A stretch of DNA of 64,000 nt from Tetramitus jugosus (lineage: Eukaryota; Heterolobosea; Eutetramitea; Acrasida; Vahlkampfiidae), in NCBI GenBank assembly GCA_937625935.1, contig OW569383.1:124001-188000 (forward strand), given 5' to 3'. A program made the translations under genes and the position numbers. Position 1 is the stretch's first letter. Each line of letters opens with the position of its first letter. Below the pieces are notes generated by a model. That model searched no databases and was not told the origin of the DNA. It saw nothing but the letters and a program-made list of their open reading frames with translations. Positions 1 to 10,754 of this stretch are shown here, piece by piece.

Positions 1-2
1 GG

Positions 3-122
3 GGCATAGGTGTGCGGGAGGATGCCGCACGTAAAATGGATCCTTCACAATGGAGAGGCAAGAATTGGCTTGGTCTGGAGTTGACCCGAGTAAGAGATGA
101 TTTATTAAAGTTGCGACAATAA
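3..122 (+). CDS. NADAR (YbiA-like) domain protein, C-terminal end only
   Basis: The left edge cuts this gene. The 39 visible codons end at TAA 120-122 and include DPSQWRGKNWLGLELTRVRD, which fits the C-terminal signature of NADAR/YbiA domains (a WRGxNxLG block followed by a helix ending in VRDEL-like residues). NADAR proteins are small N-glycosidase-like enzymes; the bacterial founder YbiA acts on intermediates of riboflavin synthesis, and others act on ADP-ribose-type conjugates. Catalytic residues lie outside the window, so activity cannot be judged. The gene converges on the minus-strand gene ending at 224. The assignment rests on one conserved block, so it is likely but not certain. Confidence 0.6.
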   Translation, partial: GIGVREDAARKMDPSQWRGKNWLGLELTRVRDDLLKLRQ

Positions 123-223
123 ACGAGTTCCAATAAAATTACAATTGTATGTAACTTTTATTGTGTTGTCACCTTCGCGAATCACGTTGGGGTTGCATAT
201 GTCTAGATTCAGTTTGATTGTTG

Positions 224-1309
224 TCAAAAGGACTGACTTGAAGTGAAAACGTGATCGGATTGAGACCCCGATTGTGATGAAATAGATGCATCCTTGACCA
301 ACGCATTCTCGGGCAATGATCGATGAATCTTTGACTTTGTTGTGTTCGTGTTCATGTCGTGAACACTGAACATGTTCTCTCCTACGCAATCAGATCTGAA
401 CTCTACCACAATATATCTACTCCATTCCACTTCGTCCAGAGGAGAAAGCAAAGTATCTTCTTGCACAATGGATCTTCTCCTCTTTTGTCTCATCTTGCTT
501 CGAACGTGTGAACCGACTTGAAAATCGGGTGAATCCATTGAGGAGAACACCAGCGAGCGACGCCTCTGTGAATTGTTGTAATGTTGAGAACTGACTGCGT
601 TCAGATGACCAACAAAGGCACAATCATTTGGCCAGACCATTCTCTTGAATTTTGCAACACATGGCTCACTCTGCTCCACGATATTAAAATCCTCCACATG
701 TTCCTTTGCTCCTTCATTTTCCTTCATGTTTTCATCTTCGAGCCACCTGTTCCAATGTTGACTAAAATGAACCAGCATCCGATAAAAATGACCTTCGCAA
801 CCAGGCTTGCACTCACTTTGATTACTATGGGTTGTATCGTGAACAGGAACAACAATCCACTGATTCTTCAAATCAGTCCAATCCACAAATTCCTTCATAT
901 TTTTCAATTCTTCGTGCTCAGTGTCGAATTTGAAAGCTTTCGCACGGTATTCGATGGAACGACTCGGTGCTTTATAGAGAACAGTGAACGTGTAGCACGG
1001 AACATCTTCGTCAGACTTTAGTTTCTTCTGGCTATCATCATAGTCGTGTTCACATGTTTCAATCTGAGAAATCACAAAAGCTTCAGGGATCACCGCACGA
1101 AGGTCCTCCGGTAATTGAATCATTGAAATCTCTTTGATAATTTCTTCGCTTGTGGTGGTTGTTGTCACGGGCGTTCCTACTTCAATCGACTGTTCAATGA
1201 ATTTGCTCCTTTTCATTAGTCTGTGTTGTTGATCCACGTCTTCGTTGTCCTTTTGCTCCAGATTCAAGAGCTTTCTCTTGTTGTCTATTGCAGTGTCGGT
1301 TTCTACCAT
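224..1309 (-). CDS. unrecognised protein, 361 aa
   Basis: A clean ATG-to-stop frame on the minus strand. I do not recognise the family. The N-terminal 60 residues are polar, with a short Thr run and a KRKLLNLEQK-type basic stretch. The middle (about 75-230) has ordered composition with many Trp, Phe and Tyr residues (WTDLKNQWIVVPVHD, FSQHWNRWL) and a few Cys and His, and looks like a folded domain. A KMRQKRRRS cluster near residue 270 could be a nuclear localisation signal. The C-terminal 30 residues are Ser/Gln-rich. No signal peptide or membrane segment is seen. It faces the NADAR gene tail to tail. Confidence 0.7.
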   Translation of the reverse strand: MVETDTAIDNKRKLLNLEQKDNEDVDQQHRLMKRSKFIEQSIEVGTPVTTTTTSEEIIKEISMIQLPEDLRAVIPEAFVISQIETCEHDYDDSQKKLKSDEDVPCYTFTVLYKAPSRSIEYRAKAFKFDTEHEELKNMKEFVDWTDLKNQWIVVPVHDTTHSNQSECKPGCEGHFYRMLVHFSQHWNRWLEDENMKENEGAKEHVEDFNIVEQSEPCVAKFKRMVWPNDCAFVGHLNAVSSQHYNNSQRRRSLVFSSMDSPDFQVGSHVRSKMRQKRRRSIVQEDTLLSPLDEVEWSRYIVVEFRSDCVGENMFSVHDMNTNTTKSKIHRSLPENALVKDASISSQSGSQSDHVFTSSQSF

Positions 1310-1804
1310 TGTGGTTTTGTTAGAAGTTTTCGTTTGCTGCAGTAGTGATTGTAATTGTGTCAGTTTTGACGGAACTGTTTAGATTTTGTACAATATGATT
1401 AATGTTCTTCAGAACAACAAATGATAAGTTTTTGGGATAAGGATTCTGTCACCTAATGTACCGTCACGTTTCTCTTTGTTGCTCGTACAATGATTTCGTT
1501 GGGTTGGTGAGCTGATTGATTCTGCAAAACTCCATCTTTTTTGAGATCTGGAAAGAATTAAAAATATGCCATCTTGGTTCCGAAAGTCTATTTTCTAGCG
1601 CAGGATTTCAGTCAGAATGGAAACAAATGATTCCACGAGTCCCAAACATGGGCTTGCAAGGAATGGCCAACTGGGAACCAAATGAGTGTTTGTGCAGAGA
1701 CTGTTAATCATCACGCCTTCCTTCTTGTATGAATCAATATGAAGAGGACAAAATAATTTGTATTCAAATACACTGAAGTGAAAAAAGCGAAAACTCCTCA
1801 AGCT
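1310..1804. other. intergenic, 495 bases
   Basis: This is the promoter side of the 224-1309 gene and the 3' flank of the TMEM65-like gene. Short frames here have no coding character. No clear motif or structured element was seen. Confidence 0.5.
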
Positions 1805-2329
1805 TTACTCCTCTTGTTCAGTTTTTTTGTCTTGGAGCATCTTTTCGATCGTAAAGGCGCTGACCAACACAGCGGCGCTGAACGCACCCGTTATCCACTT
1901 GACACGATTTGACAGTGGTGCCTTCACCAACATAAAACCACCCAATGGCAATATTGGCAAGCTTGAACCAACCAATGCACCGACACTGGCCATTGCACCT
2001 TCAGGAATAGCAGCCACACCATCAGAGAGAACATTACCAACGGCAGCACCAATGATTGGTCCATATCCACGAGCTCCAATCTTGGAAGCGAGCCAAGCAT
2101 CAATACTCAATCCAAAAAGTGCACTCATGACAAGCATACTGCCATCAATACTTCCAAATCTCAAAAACCGAAACATGTTGGATTGGAAGAAGGATTGTTT
2201 GGACACAAAGGTCGTTTTAAATGTTTCATCCTCTGGGGCAAGACGAGGAGTTGTTGTTGTTGTTGTTGAACCAGTCACAACTTGAGATGTCTGTTGTTGT
2301 TGTTGGTGATGTTGTTCGTGATGCACCAT
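1805..2329 (-). CDS. TMEM65-like small membrane protein
   Basis: 174 residues from the ATG at 2329. An in-frame GTG 27 bases upstream is not needed. The N-terminus is His/Gln/Thr-rich. It is followed by a hydrophobic region with about three membrane segments: FGSIDGSMLVMSALFGLSID, then a Gly/Ala-rich stretch with GAAVGNVLSDGVAAIPEG, and a last helix near VKWITGAFSAAVLVSAFTI. The GNxxSD motif between Gly-rich helices resembles TMEM65-family proteins, which in animals sit in the mitochondrial inner membrane. The match is by motif and layout only; another small multi-pass family is possible. Confidence 0.5.
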   Translation of the reverse strand: MVHHEQHHQQQQQTSQVVTGSTTTTTTPRLAPEDETFKTTFVSKQSFFQSNMFRFLRFGSIDGSMLVMSALFGLSIDAWLASKIGARGYGPIIGAAVGNVLSDGVAAIPEGAMASVGALVGSSLPILPLGGFMLVKAPLSNRVKWITGAFSAAVLVSAFTIEKMLQDKKTEQEE

Positions 2330-3214
2330 TGTGTAGTTCGTCTGTGGTTGTGGCACGTCGGTCTGTCTGTTGTGGCTTTTTTGTTTGTGTGAACTTGTAT
2401 TGGCGGGATTCTGTGTTTACCCACAAAAAGCGCGCTCAAAAGAGAAAGTCTCACTGGCCAGGAAGTGATACAAGGACAGCGAGGTGATCATATGTGAAAC
2501 TTTACAAAAGGATGGAAGAACTATGATCAAAGGTACTGTGTCATGTTTTGTTCACAAGTGATTGATCTTTTGCAAATCAAAAGAACCAATAGAGATCAAA
2601 TTGAACAAGAGGTGTTTGAATTTCACGCTTCGGAGGTGAACGAGTGAAGGGTCTTCACCCAAGTTGAGCCAAGCATACACATGGATATGAGGAAAGTGAA
2701 TGAGGAGATCCTCATTTGAATCAAGAACAAAAAGTTGAAACGGACAAAGCTAAATCACCGACCGTAATTTAACCGACAAAATCCGTTTTGTCTCGAAGAC
2801 AACCACAGACTTGTGAGTGAACAGAAATTCTGGTTACATGCAGTCACATGAACAGAAGACCTCACAAGCAAGAAGTTTTTGAGCCCATGCTCAAAACAAT
2901 TATTTCTTCTTCATTCTGTCGACACGATTGCATTTTTTCCAATGTTGATCCCGCTCCTTCGTTACAATAAGAGTCAACCGACGAGATTCGCCCGCCGTTA
3001 AACGATCAAAAAAAAACGATCACACACAGAAACCAAGTTACAACTAACCCACACAATTACCCAAAGTTCAACACTCGTCTAGAATACAAAAATCGAAATT
3101 TCTTTCTTCCAAAAAAACGAACTGAAAATTTTTCGTTTTTTTACATGAACTTGATCACATAATCAGACAAACAAATCACACATCAACAACACCACCGCAC
3201 GAATACACTGTAAA
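2330..3214. promoter_or_regulatory. divergent promoter region between TMEM65-like and BET genes
   Basis: About 885 bases between divergent starts. Two perfect short inverted repeats stand out: a 7-base stem at 2775-2781/2786-2792 (GACAAAA, loop TCCG) and an 8-base stem at 2877-2884/2889-2896 (TTTTGAGC, loop CCAT). The last 200 bases before the BET start are A/C-rich, as in a 5' UTR. The function of the repeats is unknown. Confidence 0.4.
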
Positions 3215-5513
3215 ATGTCAGAACAACCAACAACAGCAGAGACAACCATACCTGCTACTGAACAACAACAACAACCAGCACTCTTGAACGAAGAAGCAAC
3301 AACAACACCAACTCACACAACAAACTTTGACCAACAACAATCATCAGCCACAACCGTGAATGACAACAACAAGAGAGGTCGTGAATCTGAAGTCGAAGAA
3401 CCACAATCAACCAAAAAGCAACGAAGAACGAAATCATCAAAGAGCACATTAGACGATCACTCACCAGTCGCACCCAACACACCAGTCACACCAGCCACCA
3501 CTGGCAAGTCTAAACGAGCACGCAAACCAAACACTAAATATGCCGATGATCTTCCACCTATTGCAAGTCCGACTACCACTACCCCAACAACAACAACAAC
3601 AACATCAGCAGCTGCAACCACAGTAACAAGCCATGGTGCTCAAGGACTTGTCAATCCTACACTTGCTCTTTCATCGTCCAACAGTTCAAAGGGACCAATG
3701 GAAAAACAAGCACATCGCACATGCTTCAAACTATTAACAGCATTGAAGGGGCATCGTTGGGCATGGCCATTCAATCAACCAGTCGATCCAGTCTCACTAA
3801 ACATTCCAGATTATTTTACCATTGTGAAACAGCCAATGGATCTGGGCACCATTGAAAAGAAGATGATTGATGATTCGTACAAGACGATTCATGAGTTTGC
3901 TGCTGATGTGCGGCTCGTTTGGTACAATTGTCTCATTTATAATCAACCTGGTAGTGATGTCGTGAGAATGGCAGAGGTGCTGAGAGACTTTTTTGAGGCA
4001 AAGTTCAAGGTGATTGAGAGTCGATATGACACTCCATTGACTGCCACTGCTTCTGCTGTCGGTGATCAAACTACTTCACAACAAGAAGTCACCACTGGTG
4101 CCACAACAAGTGCGACTACTGCTCCTGCTGCTGCAGTGACACCAGCCACTACACCAAACAAATCACTTCAGAACAAACTAAGCAAACTCACATCCGGTAT
4201 TCCCACGACACCCATCTCCGCCCCACCGACTCCACTATCTACCACCACCACCGCCGCCGCTACTACTCCCATCTCCTCCACAGCATCGTCAACAAAGGGA
4301 CGATTGTCACCTACGACTGCTACACCTGCTTCAGTCACACCATCTGTCGCCAACAACAAGAGACGTCCATCCAATGCTGCTTTAACAGCCTCATCATTGG
4401 ATGCAAACATTGATTCGAGGCCAATGACCTATGACGAGATGGCTGAATTGAGTAAGCAAGTAGAGCAGTTGACCAGTCCAGATTTGGCCAAAGTGGTCGA
4501 TATTATCAGATCTAGGGCACCAAGAGCATCCTCTCAAGCAAGCAACTCTGAAATTGAAATTCATTTGAATGTTCTTGATCCTGTCACATTGAGAATGTTG
4601 GAGGCATTTGTCAAGGATTGTATAGCAGTGAGAAGACAGAAGGCAGAAGCGAGATCACGTGCTGCTGAACGAGCCGCAGAAACGAGAAGAATGAACCGAT
4701 TGAAGAAGGAACAAGAGAGTGGACTATTAAGTGCAAATAATAATAATAATAATCATGGTGAAGACGATGACAATAGCACCGCCGCCGCTATGAATACGAG
4801 CAATGTGAAGGAAGAGAGCGGAAGTGACACTGCAGAGAGTGGAAGTGATACAGAGAGCGATTCTAGCGATAGCGACTCTGATAGCGAGAGTGACAATGAG
4901 AAGAATATTCAACCATTGAGCGCGCAAGTGCAGAATGGGTCAATTGCAACCAATGCCGCTGCTTCCTCTGCAGGTAAATAAACCCATTTTTATGTGTACT
5001 CTATTTATGTGTTTTTAGCTATCTCCAATAGTACTGTTTCTTTTTTGTCATTGTCACATCATGATCATTGACACCAGTTTTCTTTGTATCGCAGGTGCAG
5101 ACGTTGTTCAGATTTCTCACATCGATGCGTGGAGCAAAATGAGCCAGAATGAGGAGCAAGCCAAGTTGTCACAGAACTCCAATGCAGGCAGCAATAGCTC
5201 TTGGCTCCAGTTCAGAGAAATGTCAGAGAATCAAAAGAAGAGAGAACAGGAGTTTGAGAACCTGAAGAGAGTGAAGGAGGAAGAGAATGCAAAGAAGAGA
5301 GAAATGGAGCTCCAAAAGATGAGAGAAAAGAGCAGCCAGCAACAACAACAATACAGTCAAAGTCAACAACATCCACAGCAATCCTACGACGAGGAAATTT
5401 CCTATCAATCCCAGAGAAGACAGAGCTTGTCAGAGGAAGAAGTCAGTGGTCAAGAAATGGTCGAAGTGAATCCTTATGGCAGCTTTGCGTCCTCTGGCAG
5501 CTTTGGCATGTAA
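3215..5513 (+). CDS. BET-family bromodomain protein (one bromodomain plus ET)
   Basis: The coding sequence is 3215-4973 joined to 5095-5513 by a 121-base GT-AG intron; the split glycine codon and frame match exactly, giving 725 residues. One bromodomain lies at about 160-272 (WPFNQPVDPVSLNIPDYF, KQPMDLGTIEKKM), with the acetyl-lysine-binding Asn at N243 (IYNQPGSD). An ET domain follows at about 402-475 (MTYDEMAELSKQVEQL, EIEIHLNVLDPVTLRMLEAF). The second exon encodes a coiled segment (SWLQFREMSENQKKREQEFE) like the C-terminal motif of animal BRD4. Ser/Thr/Pro-rich linkers and an acidic Ser/Asp stretch separate the parts. BET proteins read acetylated histones and recruit transcription elongation factors in the nucleus. 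Metazoan and fungal BET proteins have two bromodomains; one, as here, is the plant GTE arrangement. Confidence 0.9.
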
Positions 5514-5694
5514 AGCATTTTTAACAACAATGAGCTGGCAAGCATACGTCGATCCAAACTTGGTCAATGAGGAAAGTGGGCAGCTGCCTCACTGCTGGAT
5601 TGATTGCCTGAAACCATGTACTATCTAATAAATTCACTACAATAACTAAAATTCGAACAAGTTTTATTTGGTATTATTTGGTGAAAACAACAGC

Positions 5695-6429
5695 TTAGGC
5701 AGCCTGAGCCAACGCAACCAAACTCCAATTCAATGCGTCACTCGTGTTCACTTCCATGTACTGCTTCACAACACGCACAGTGTCTTGCAAGACTGTTGCA
5801 GGTGAACTGGCACCATGATTCACTGGGTTGGGTCTTCTGCCATCCAACTCGTACAAGTGTCCATCTTTCTGAACAAAGCAAACAAAGTGCAAATTCGTGT
5901 CCATATCAATATTACCACTGCCTTCACTGGCACTCTCGGAATGTGCCACTTCAACCTTGTCGTCCCTCTCGAGCAACACTGCTCTCTCAGCAGGATCACT
6001 CGAACTGCTCTGATTCATGAATTGACTAAAGAAACCATCGCGATCAAATTCAATCTGATCACTATTGTTTGCAATGGCATGAATGATACCAACAGTACCA
6101 CATGCATTGCCAATCGTCTGCTTCATAAAATACAAGTCCTTGCTCACGTGTTGACCATTTTCGGTGATGGAGAGGTCGCGGGTTCGATTCACCTCTTCGC
6201 TCTCCTTTGTCAACGGATAGAGCAACAAGACAGCAAGCACTGGCTGTGGTACCATCATTAACAACTCATCATCCAATCCAAACACATCTGTAAAGCAGAA
6301 TTGATCCGTATTCTTGACACCTAGCTTTGCAATGTAATTGTTCATGATATCAGGGTTGGACTCAAGTGGAAACCAGTGCTTGTTTCTTCCTTGTTGTTGT
6401 TCTTGTTCTTGTTGTTGTTGAGAGGCCAT
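5695..6429 (-). CDS. ubiquitin C-terminal hydrolase, UCH-L3 type (peptidase C12)
   Basis: 244 residues from the ATG at 6429; an upstream in-frame TTG is ignored. After a Gln-rich leader comes a complete UCH fold: HWFPLESNPDIMNNYIAKLG, then the oxyanion Gln and catalytic Cys in QTIGNACGT (Q104, C110), the catalytic His in LHFVCFV (H181) and Asp in YELDGRR (D196). All four active-site residues are present, so it should be active. UCH-L3-type enzymes remove small adducts from the ubiquitin or NEDD8 C-terminus in the cytosol. The crossover loop contains a Ser/Asp-rich stretch. The length is close to the usual 220-235. The gene converges on the BET gene. Confidence 0.93.
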   Translation of the reverse strand: MASQQQQEQEQQQGRNKHWFPLESNPDIMNNYIAKLGVKNTDQFCFTDVFGLDDELLMMVPQPVLAVLLLYPLTKESEEVNRTRDLSITENGQHVSKDLYFMKQTIGNACGTVGIIHAIANNSDQIEFDRDGFFSQFMNQSSSSDPAERAVLLERDDKVEVAHSESASEGSGNIDMDTNLHFVCFVQKDGHLYELDGRRPNPVNHGASSPATVLQDTVRVVKQYMEVNTSDALNWSLVALAQAA

Positions 6430-7004
6430 TGTTTTTTCCAAAAAGTTGTTCAAGTTGTTTTTTGATGTCTCTCTCTTCAGTTTTGGTTTTGTAGTTGTTT
6501 GGTTTCAACAGAGAAAATCTTGCCAAAAATAACAAAAATTTCCAGGCTTTGTTCGAAAGAGGAGGAACATGAAGTTGGGCAACCACATTGGGGAAGGTTT
6601 TGTATTGCTCGAATACAATGGCTCTGCAAGGATCATTTCAACCAAGTAGAAGAAGTGCATGATGGAACGATTGGAATCTGGGCAGGGATAAATATAGGGT
6701 CGTTTTTAGTGGTGGGCCAAGAATGGTTCCGTGGGACGAGATTTTGAAAAAAGAATACTATTTCTCTTCTAATTATCTCTTATGGTGAGGACACCACCAC
6801 GCAACATATTCACCATTCCTCTTCCATAACAAAAGAATCAATCACTTTCTCCAAGAGTATTATCACCCCAGTACAATCTTAAAGAGTTTACTCACAGAAC
6901 AAACATAGCCGTCATTGGTTTCAAGTGCAAGACTCACAAACAATTTCAAAAGCAACAGCTCATACACTTGTAATTTAAAAAAATTGTAAACAAAGCAATC
7001 AACG
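6430..7004. promoter_or_regulatory. divergent promoter region, UCH and tail-anchored gene
   Basis: 575 bases between two divergent starts. It is AT-rich near the right-hand start. No strong palindrome or recognised site was seen; short frames in it lack coding character. Confidence 0.4.
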
Positions 7005-7520
7005 ATGGTAGAAACAAGCATCCAAAACGACAATAGCCCCACCAGCAGCAACATTATCAAAGATGACACATCTGACCTCCTGAGTTTCAATACTGGCTTC
7101 GCAGAACAAAAGAAGAAGGAGATTCAAGATCGAATCCAAGAACAATTTCAAAACAACACACTAGTGGTGCACGTCGAGAGTCCATCCGATGCCAAAGAAA
7201 TTGAGGAACTCGAGAGAGAAACAGAGCTAAAGTATGCCGCATCTTCACCCAGTGACTTTGAAGACGGTCATGAACCCTCGCGCTCCAAGAACCACATCAT
7301 GCATCAACAACAACAGAATCAACAAGCGTACAGCACTGTTGACTTGGACGGAGGATACGATGCAGAGATGCTACTAGAGGAGGGAAGGGCAAAGCATGAA
7401 GAGAACACTCATTCAATCAGTTCTCGTTCTAGAAAGAGAAAGTATCTGTTGGCTTCTCTGATTTCTGTTGGCATCTTCTTGCTCATCATGTTCTTTGTGT
7501 TCATCGTGACCTTGGCATAA
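7005..7520 (+). CDS. unrecognised tail-anchored membrane protein, 171 aa
   Basis: An intact ATG-to-TAA frame. Residues 1-145 are hydrophilic, acidic and Gln-rich, with a predicted helix (FAEQKKKEIQDRIQEQF). A basic cluster (SRSRKRKY) immediately precedes a single hydrophobic segment at about 148-170 (LLASLISVGIFLLIMFFVFI) that ends at the C-terminus. This layout is that of a tail-anchored protein with its bulk in the cytosol. SNARE-like topology was considered, but no heptad SNARE motif with a central Gln or Arg layer is evident. An AATAAA-type signal lies downstream near 7783. I do not recognise the family. Confidence 0.7.
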   Translation: MVETSIQNDNSPTSSNIIKDDTSDLLSFNTGFAEQKKKEIQDRIQEQFQNNTLVVHVESPSDAKEIEELERETELKYAASSPSDFEDGHEPSRSKNHIMHQQQQNQQAYSTVDLDGGYDAEMLLEEGRAKHEENTHSISSRSRKRKYLLASLISVGIFLLIMFFVFIVTLA

Positions 7521-7934
7521 AACGAATCGTTATCCCCAATGGACCCATCACATGACATGGATGGAATAGGTCCTTGTTGGAACAGTAAAATTCAAATGAA
7601 CTCTTATATTAATTTGTTCCATTATGGTGGAATCGATTAGCCCAATGTCCAATTGTGACCTACCCAATACAGTTCAATGCTTGGTTTGTGGGGTATGTTC
7701 CACTTCCCCCCATTCTAAGCTGTGATATCATCAACAATTCGTTTTTGGTCATGCAACGATGTAATGGCTAAAATATGTCCAAATAAAGCCTTCCAATACG
7801 AATCTTTGGTTATTATGATTTGAATTTGATGACTAGTCATTGTTTGAGTGCGATTGTTTATGATTGATAGAAGAACTGGTGTCAACAAAAAAGTGGAACT
7901 TCAACAACACGAATAACAAGCAACACACGAACAA
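7521..7934. other. intergenic, 414 bases, left flank of the transposase-like gene
   Basis: It contains the 3' flank of the tail-anchored gene and the upstream side of the 7935 frame. A 12-base palindrome ATGACTAGTCAT lies near 7830. I looked for a terminal inverted repeat matching the far side of the convergent gene pair (11,690-12,250) and found none by eye. Confidence 0.4.
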
Positions 7935-10700
7935 ATGAATGCACAAGTCAATTTTGATCCAAGTATATTGGTATTCACAAGAGTGAATGACATTCATTAC
8001 TTCAATCTGACAAGTCTCATTAAGAACTACTGCACTAGAAGTGACAAGAAGCCGAAGAATTTCAAACCACAACAAAGTGCAGCATATAAACCAGTTGGTA
8101 TGATGATTGGCAATCATAAATACGTGGATAAAAAATGGTTACATCAATTCTTGCAGAGTGAATTGTGCTCAGTTCGTGATTCATATATAAGCTATCTTGT
8201 TTCAATTATGACCGAAAAGTTAAATGAAGATAATTTAGTGAATTCAAACAATTCAGAAGCAACTGGATCTGCTATTCCACTTGGTCATGTAGACATGAAG
8301 AAGTTATTCAATTTAAACTGTGCCAAATGTAACAATCATACTGTATCACCAACGAGCGGCAGAAGACCTTACAAATTAGTTAAAGAAATGGATGATGCAG
8401 GTCATAAAAAACAAACAGTTACTCGTTTGATGTGCGGTGTCGTTGAACTTTTAGAGTCGAATGGCCAATAATTGGAAGCCATTCTTGAACTATATTTTCA
8501 ATATCATCCAGAAATTTTCTATAAGATCATCGATAGTTTCATCAGAGATCAAACTGGAAAGGTGTCCAAACGATCCAATAGGTATTCAACTATCAACCAG
8601 ATTTTGAAAGAAGCAAATCCACTAAGAACAGATAAGTTTTCAATTTTGTATATGAAAGACCATTATATGATCAGCGATGGTTTACTGCAGGGTGTTCGAG
8701 GTTATACTAATTTGAATGATATACCTCATGAGTCAACGCTCAAGCGAACGAGAATTAATGTGAATAATGAAATAGAGGAAAAGTATAGTGTCACAAAAAT
8801 TATGGATGGACTACAGATTGAACTAGACAAAGCAATAGCTGATATGCACAAAATTCATAAAAGAGCATTGAAAGAACTGCAGCAGGTGCGTCACACTCAT
8901 TCTGATAATTGTTGTACCAGTTCAAACAAGCACCAGAGACATCACATTCATTCTGCTATTTGTTGTTGTCACAGAGATTCTATGTATACTCCAGATGGTC
9001 CAAGAGAAGTGTCTATTGAAGGAAAGCTGTCATTTGATGGTGGAGCAAACGCATATACGACAATGACTTTCACGCCATTGAACCTCTCTACTTTTGCAAC
9101 TCAATCAAGAGACTCGTGTATTTGCTGCGCCTCGTATGTTGGATCAGAAACTGAGAAGGATGTGGACACCAGGTTCAAGCCTATATTCGAACAAATTCAG
9201 AAGTGGATAGAAAATGGATTCACTCAAGATCAAGTTGAATTCAAGTTAAAGTTATTTTTAGTTAATGATCTGAAGGCTCTATCTCTTATATCTGATGTGT
9301 TCAAGAATGGTCTGTTCTGTCCATTTTGCATGTGCAAGAAAGCTGAAAGACATTTATTTCAAAAGGATCACGCAGCTAGAATGTTGAATATGAAATACAA
9401 AATGGATGTCGTTATTATGATCTGTATTCTACATTTGAAGATGAGAACTGTATGCAATCTTCTGTCACAAATTCTGTTGAGATCTCGTGAGGAGCAACCA
9501 TTGCATGAGCAGCTGAAAGAGAACATCAGAAAGTTAAATGGATGTTCGCAGTTTGATTTTCGTGCTCGAGAGAATGATCCAGATGATGATGACTTCGATC
9601 AGAGCAACATCAAGTTACCATATCTGAATGGCAGTCAAGTGAATGAGATTCTTCATAACTTTGAGAGTGTGCTGGATGGTATTGCAGATCCAGCGGAGCT
9701 TACAATCTGGAAAATTCATCGATATGTTATGTACAGATATGTAGAGGCATCTAGCAAAGAGATTGAAGAGTTAGACATGGAGCTTCTGCAGCAACTGCTC
9801 AAAACACTCGGAAGTCTCCTCAGATTCAGATATCCAGCGAGCAAATTTGCCTATTACTTTCATATTATGATCAAACATTTGCCGGAATTGCTGGTGCAGC
9901 ATGGATCTTTGTGCAGATATTCGAATGAAGGAACAGAGAATGTCCACTCTATGCACATGAAAGCCAAGACACGAGCTACAAGTGCAGGTGGTAAAGCTGC
10001 AAAGAGTGGCGTTGCTAGAAAGACTCAGTTTGAGCAAACATTCTATCAAGGCCTCAGAAAGATATATCTACCAGCACAGCATGAACATATAAAGTGGCTG
10101 GGCAAACACTCTGAATATATGGAGCCTATAGATGATAATGGTAACAGCGATGACGAATTCGTTGATGAAACAGATGAAACTAACAGCAAAAAGAAGAAGA
10201 ATGATCCACGAAAGCTCCTATTGAACAAATTGGAGAACTGGAAATTGATTGTACTACTGGATTTGCTCCAGATGGGTGATGATATAGAGGGATATATGCA
10301 ACAATATGTATCTGAACTACCACAATCAACAGAGAAGGCATATGTACCAATTGGAAACAGTACCAGCATTGATTCGTCTCAACAGAATGGCCCTATTCCA
10401 GAAATGAATAATCCATTTGTTCCACAGATGCCACCACAATTCCAGCAGCAGTATCCATTGATACAATACGGATCTCAACAGTACTCAACACAGCAGTTCC
10501 AGCCACAACTTGCACCAGTTGTGCAAGAGCAACAACAGTTCCAGCCACAGTATCCATTGTATGTGACAACTGACAATAACTCTAATAAGAGGCAGAGAAT
10601 TGATCCAGATTTGATGAGAAACACACGTGCGTATAGTGGAGCTAATGATTCTTTCCTACAGACGCTTATTGGCAACATCAATAATGCTCGAAGTGTATGA
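7935..10700 (+). pseudogene. transposase-like gene interrupted by an in-frame TAA
   Basis: A single frame of about 921 codons broken only by TAA at 8469-8471. The flanking sequence reads through smoothly (VVELLESNGQ, stop, LEAILELYFQYHPEIFYK), so this looks like one protein, not two genes. The N-terminal 60 residues (FNLTSLIKNYC, MIGNHKYVDKKWLHQFL) faintly resemble KilA-N-type DNA-binding modules. The middle holds Cys/His clusters, SFDGGAN, VNDLKAL, CPFCMCKK and SNEGTENVHSMHMKAKTR, in an order like the D, D and E blocks plus zinc knuckle of KDZ-type RNase-H-fold transposases. That reading is inference from spacing. The C-terminus is Gln/Pro-rich (QFQPQYPLYV). The alternatives are a decayed element, stop readthrough, or a base error. 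Confidence 0.55.
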
Positions 10701-10754
10701 GTATATAATTACATTGCAGAAGTTGAAAAATGAATTGTTTACAATTAGTCCATA

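Noticed and set aside
581-1021. 146-codon plus-strand frame
   Set aside because: It is the antisense of the 361-aa gene and has no independent coding signs.
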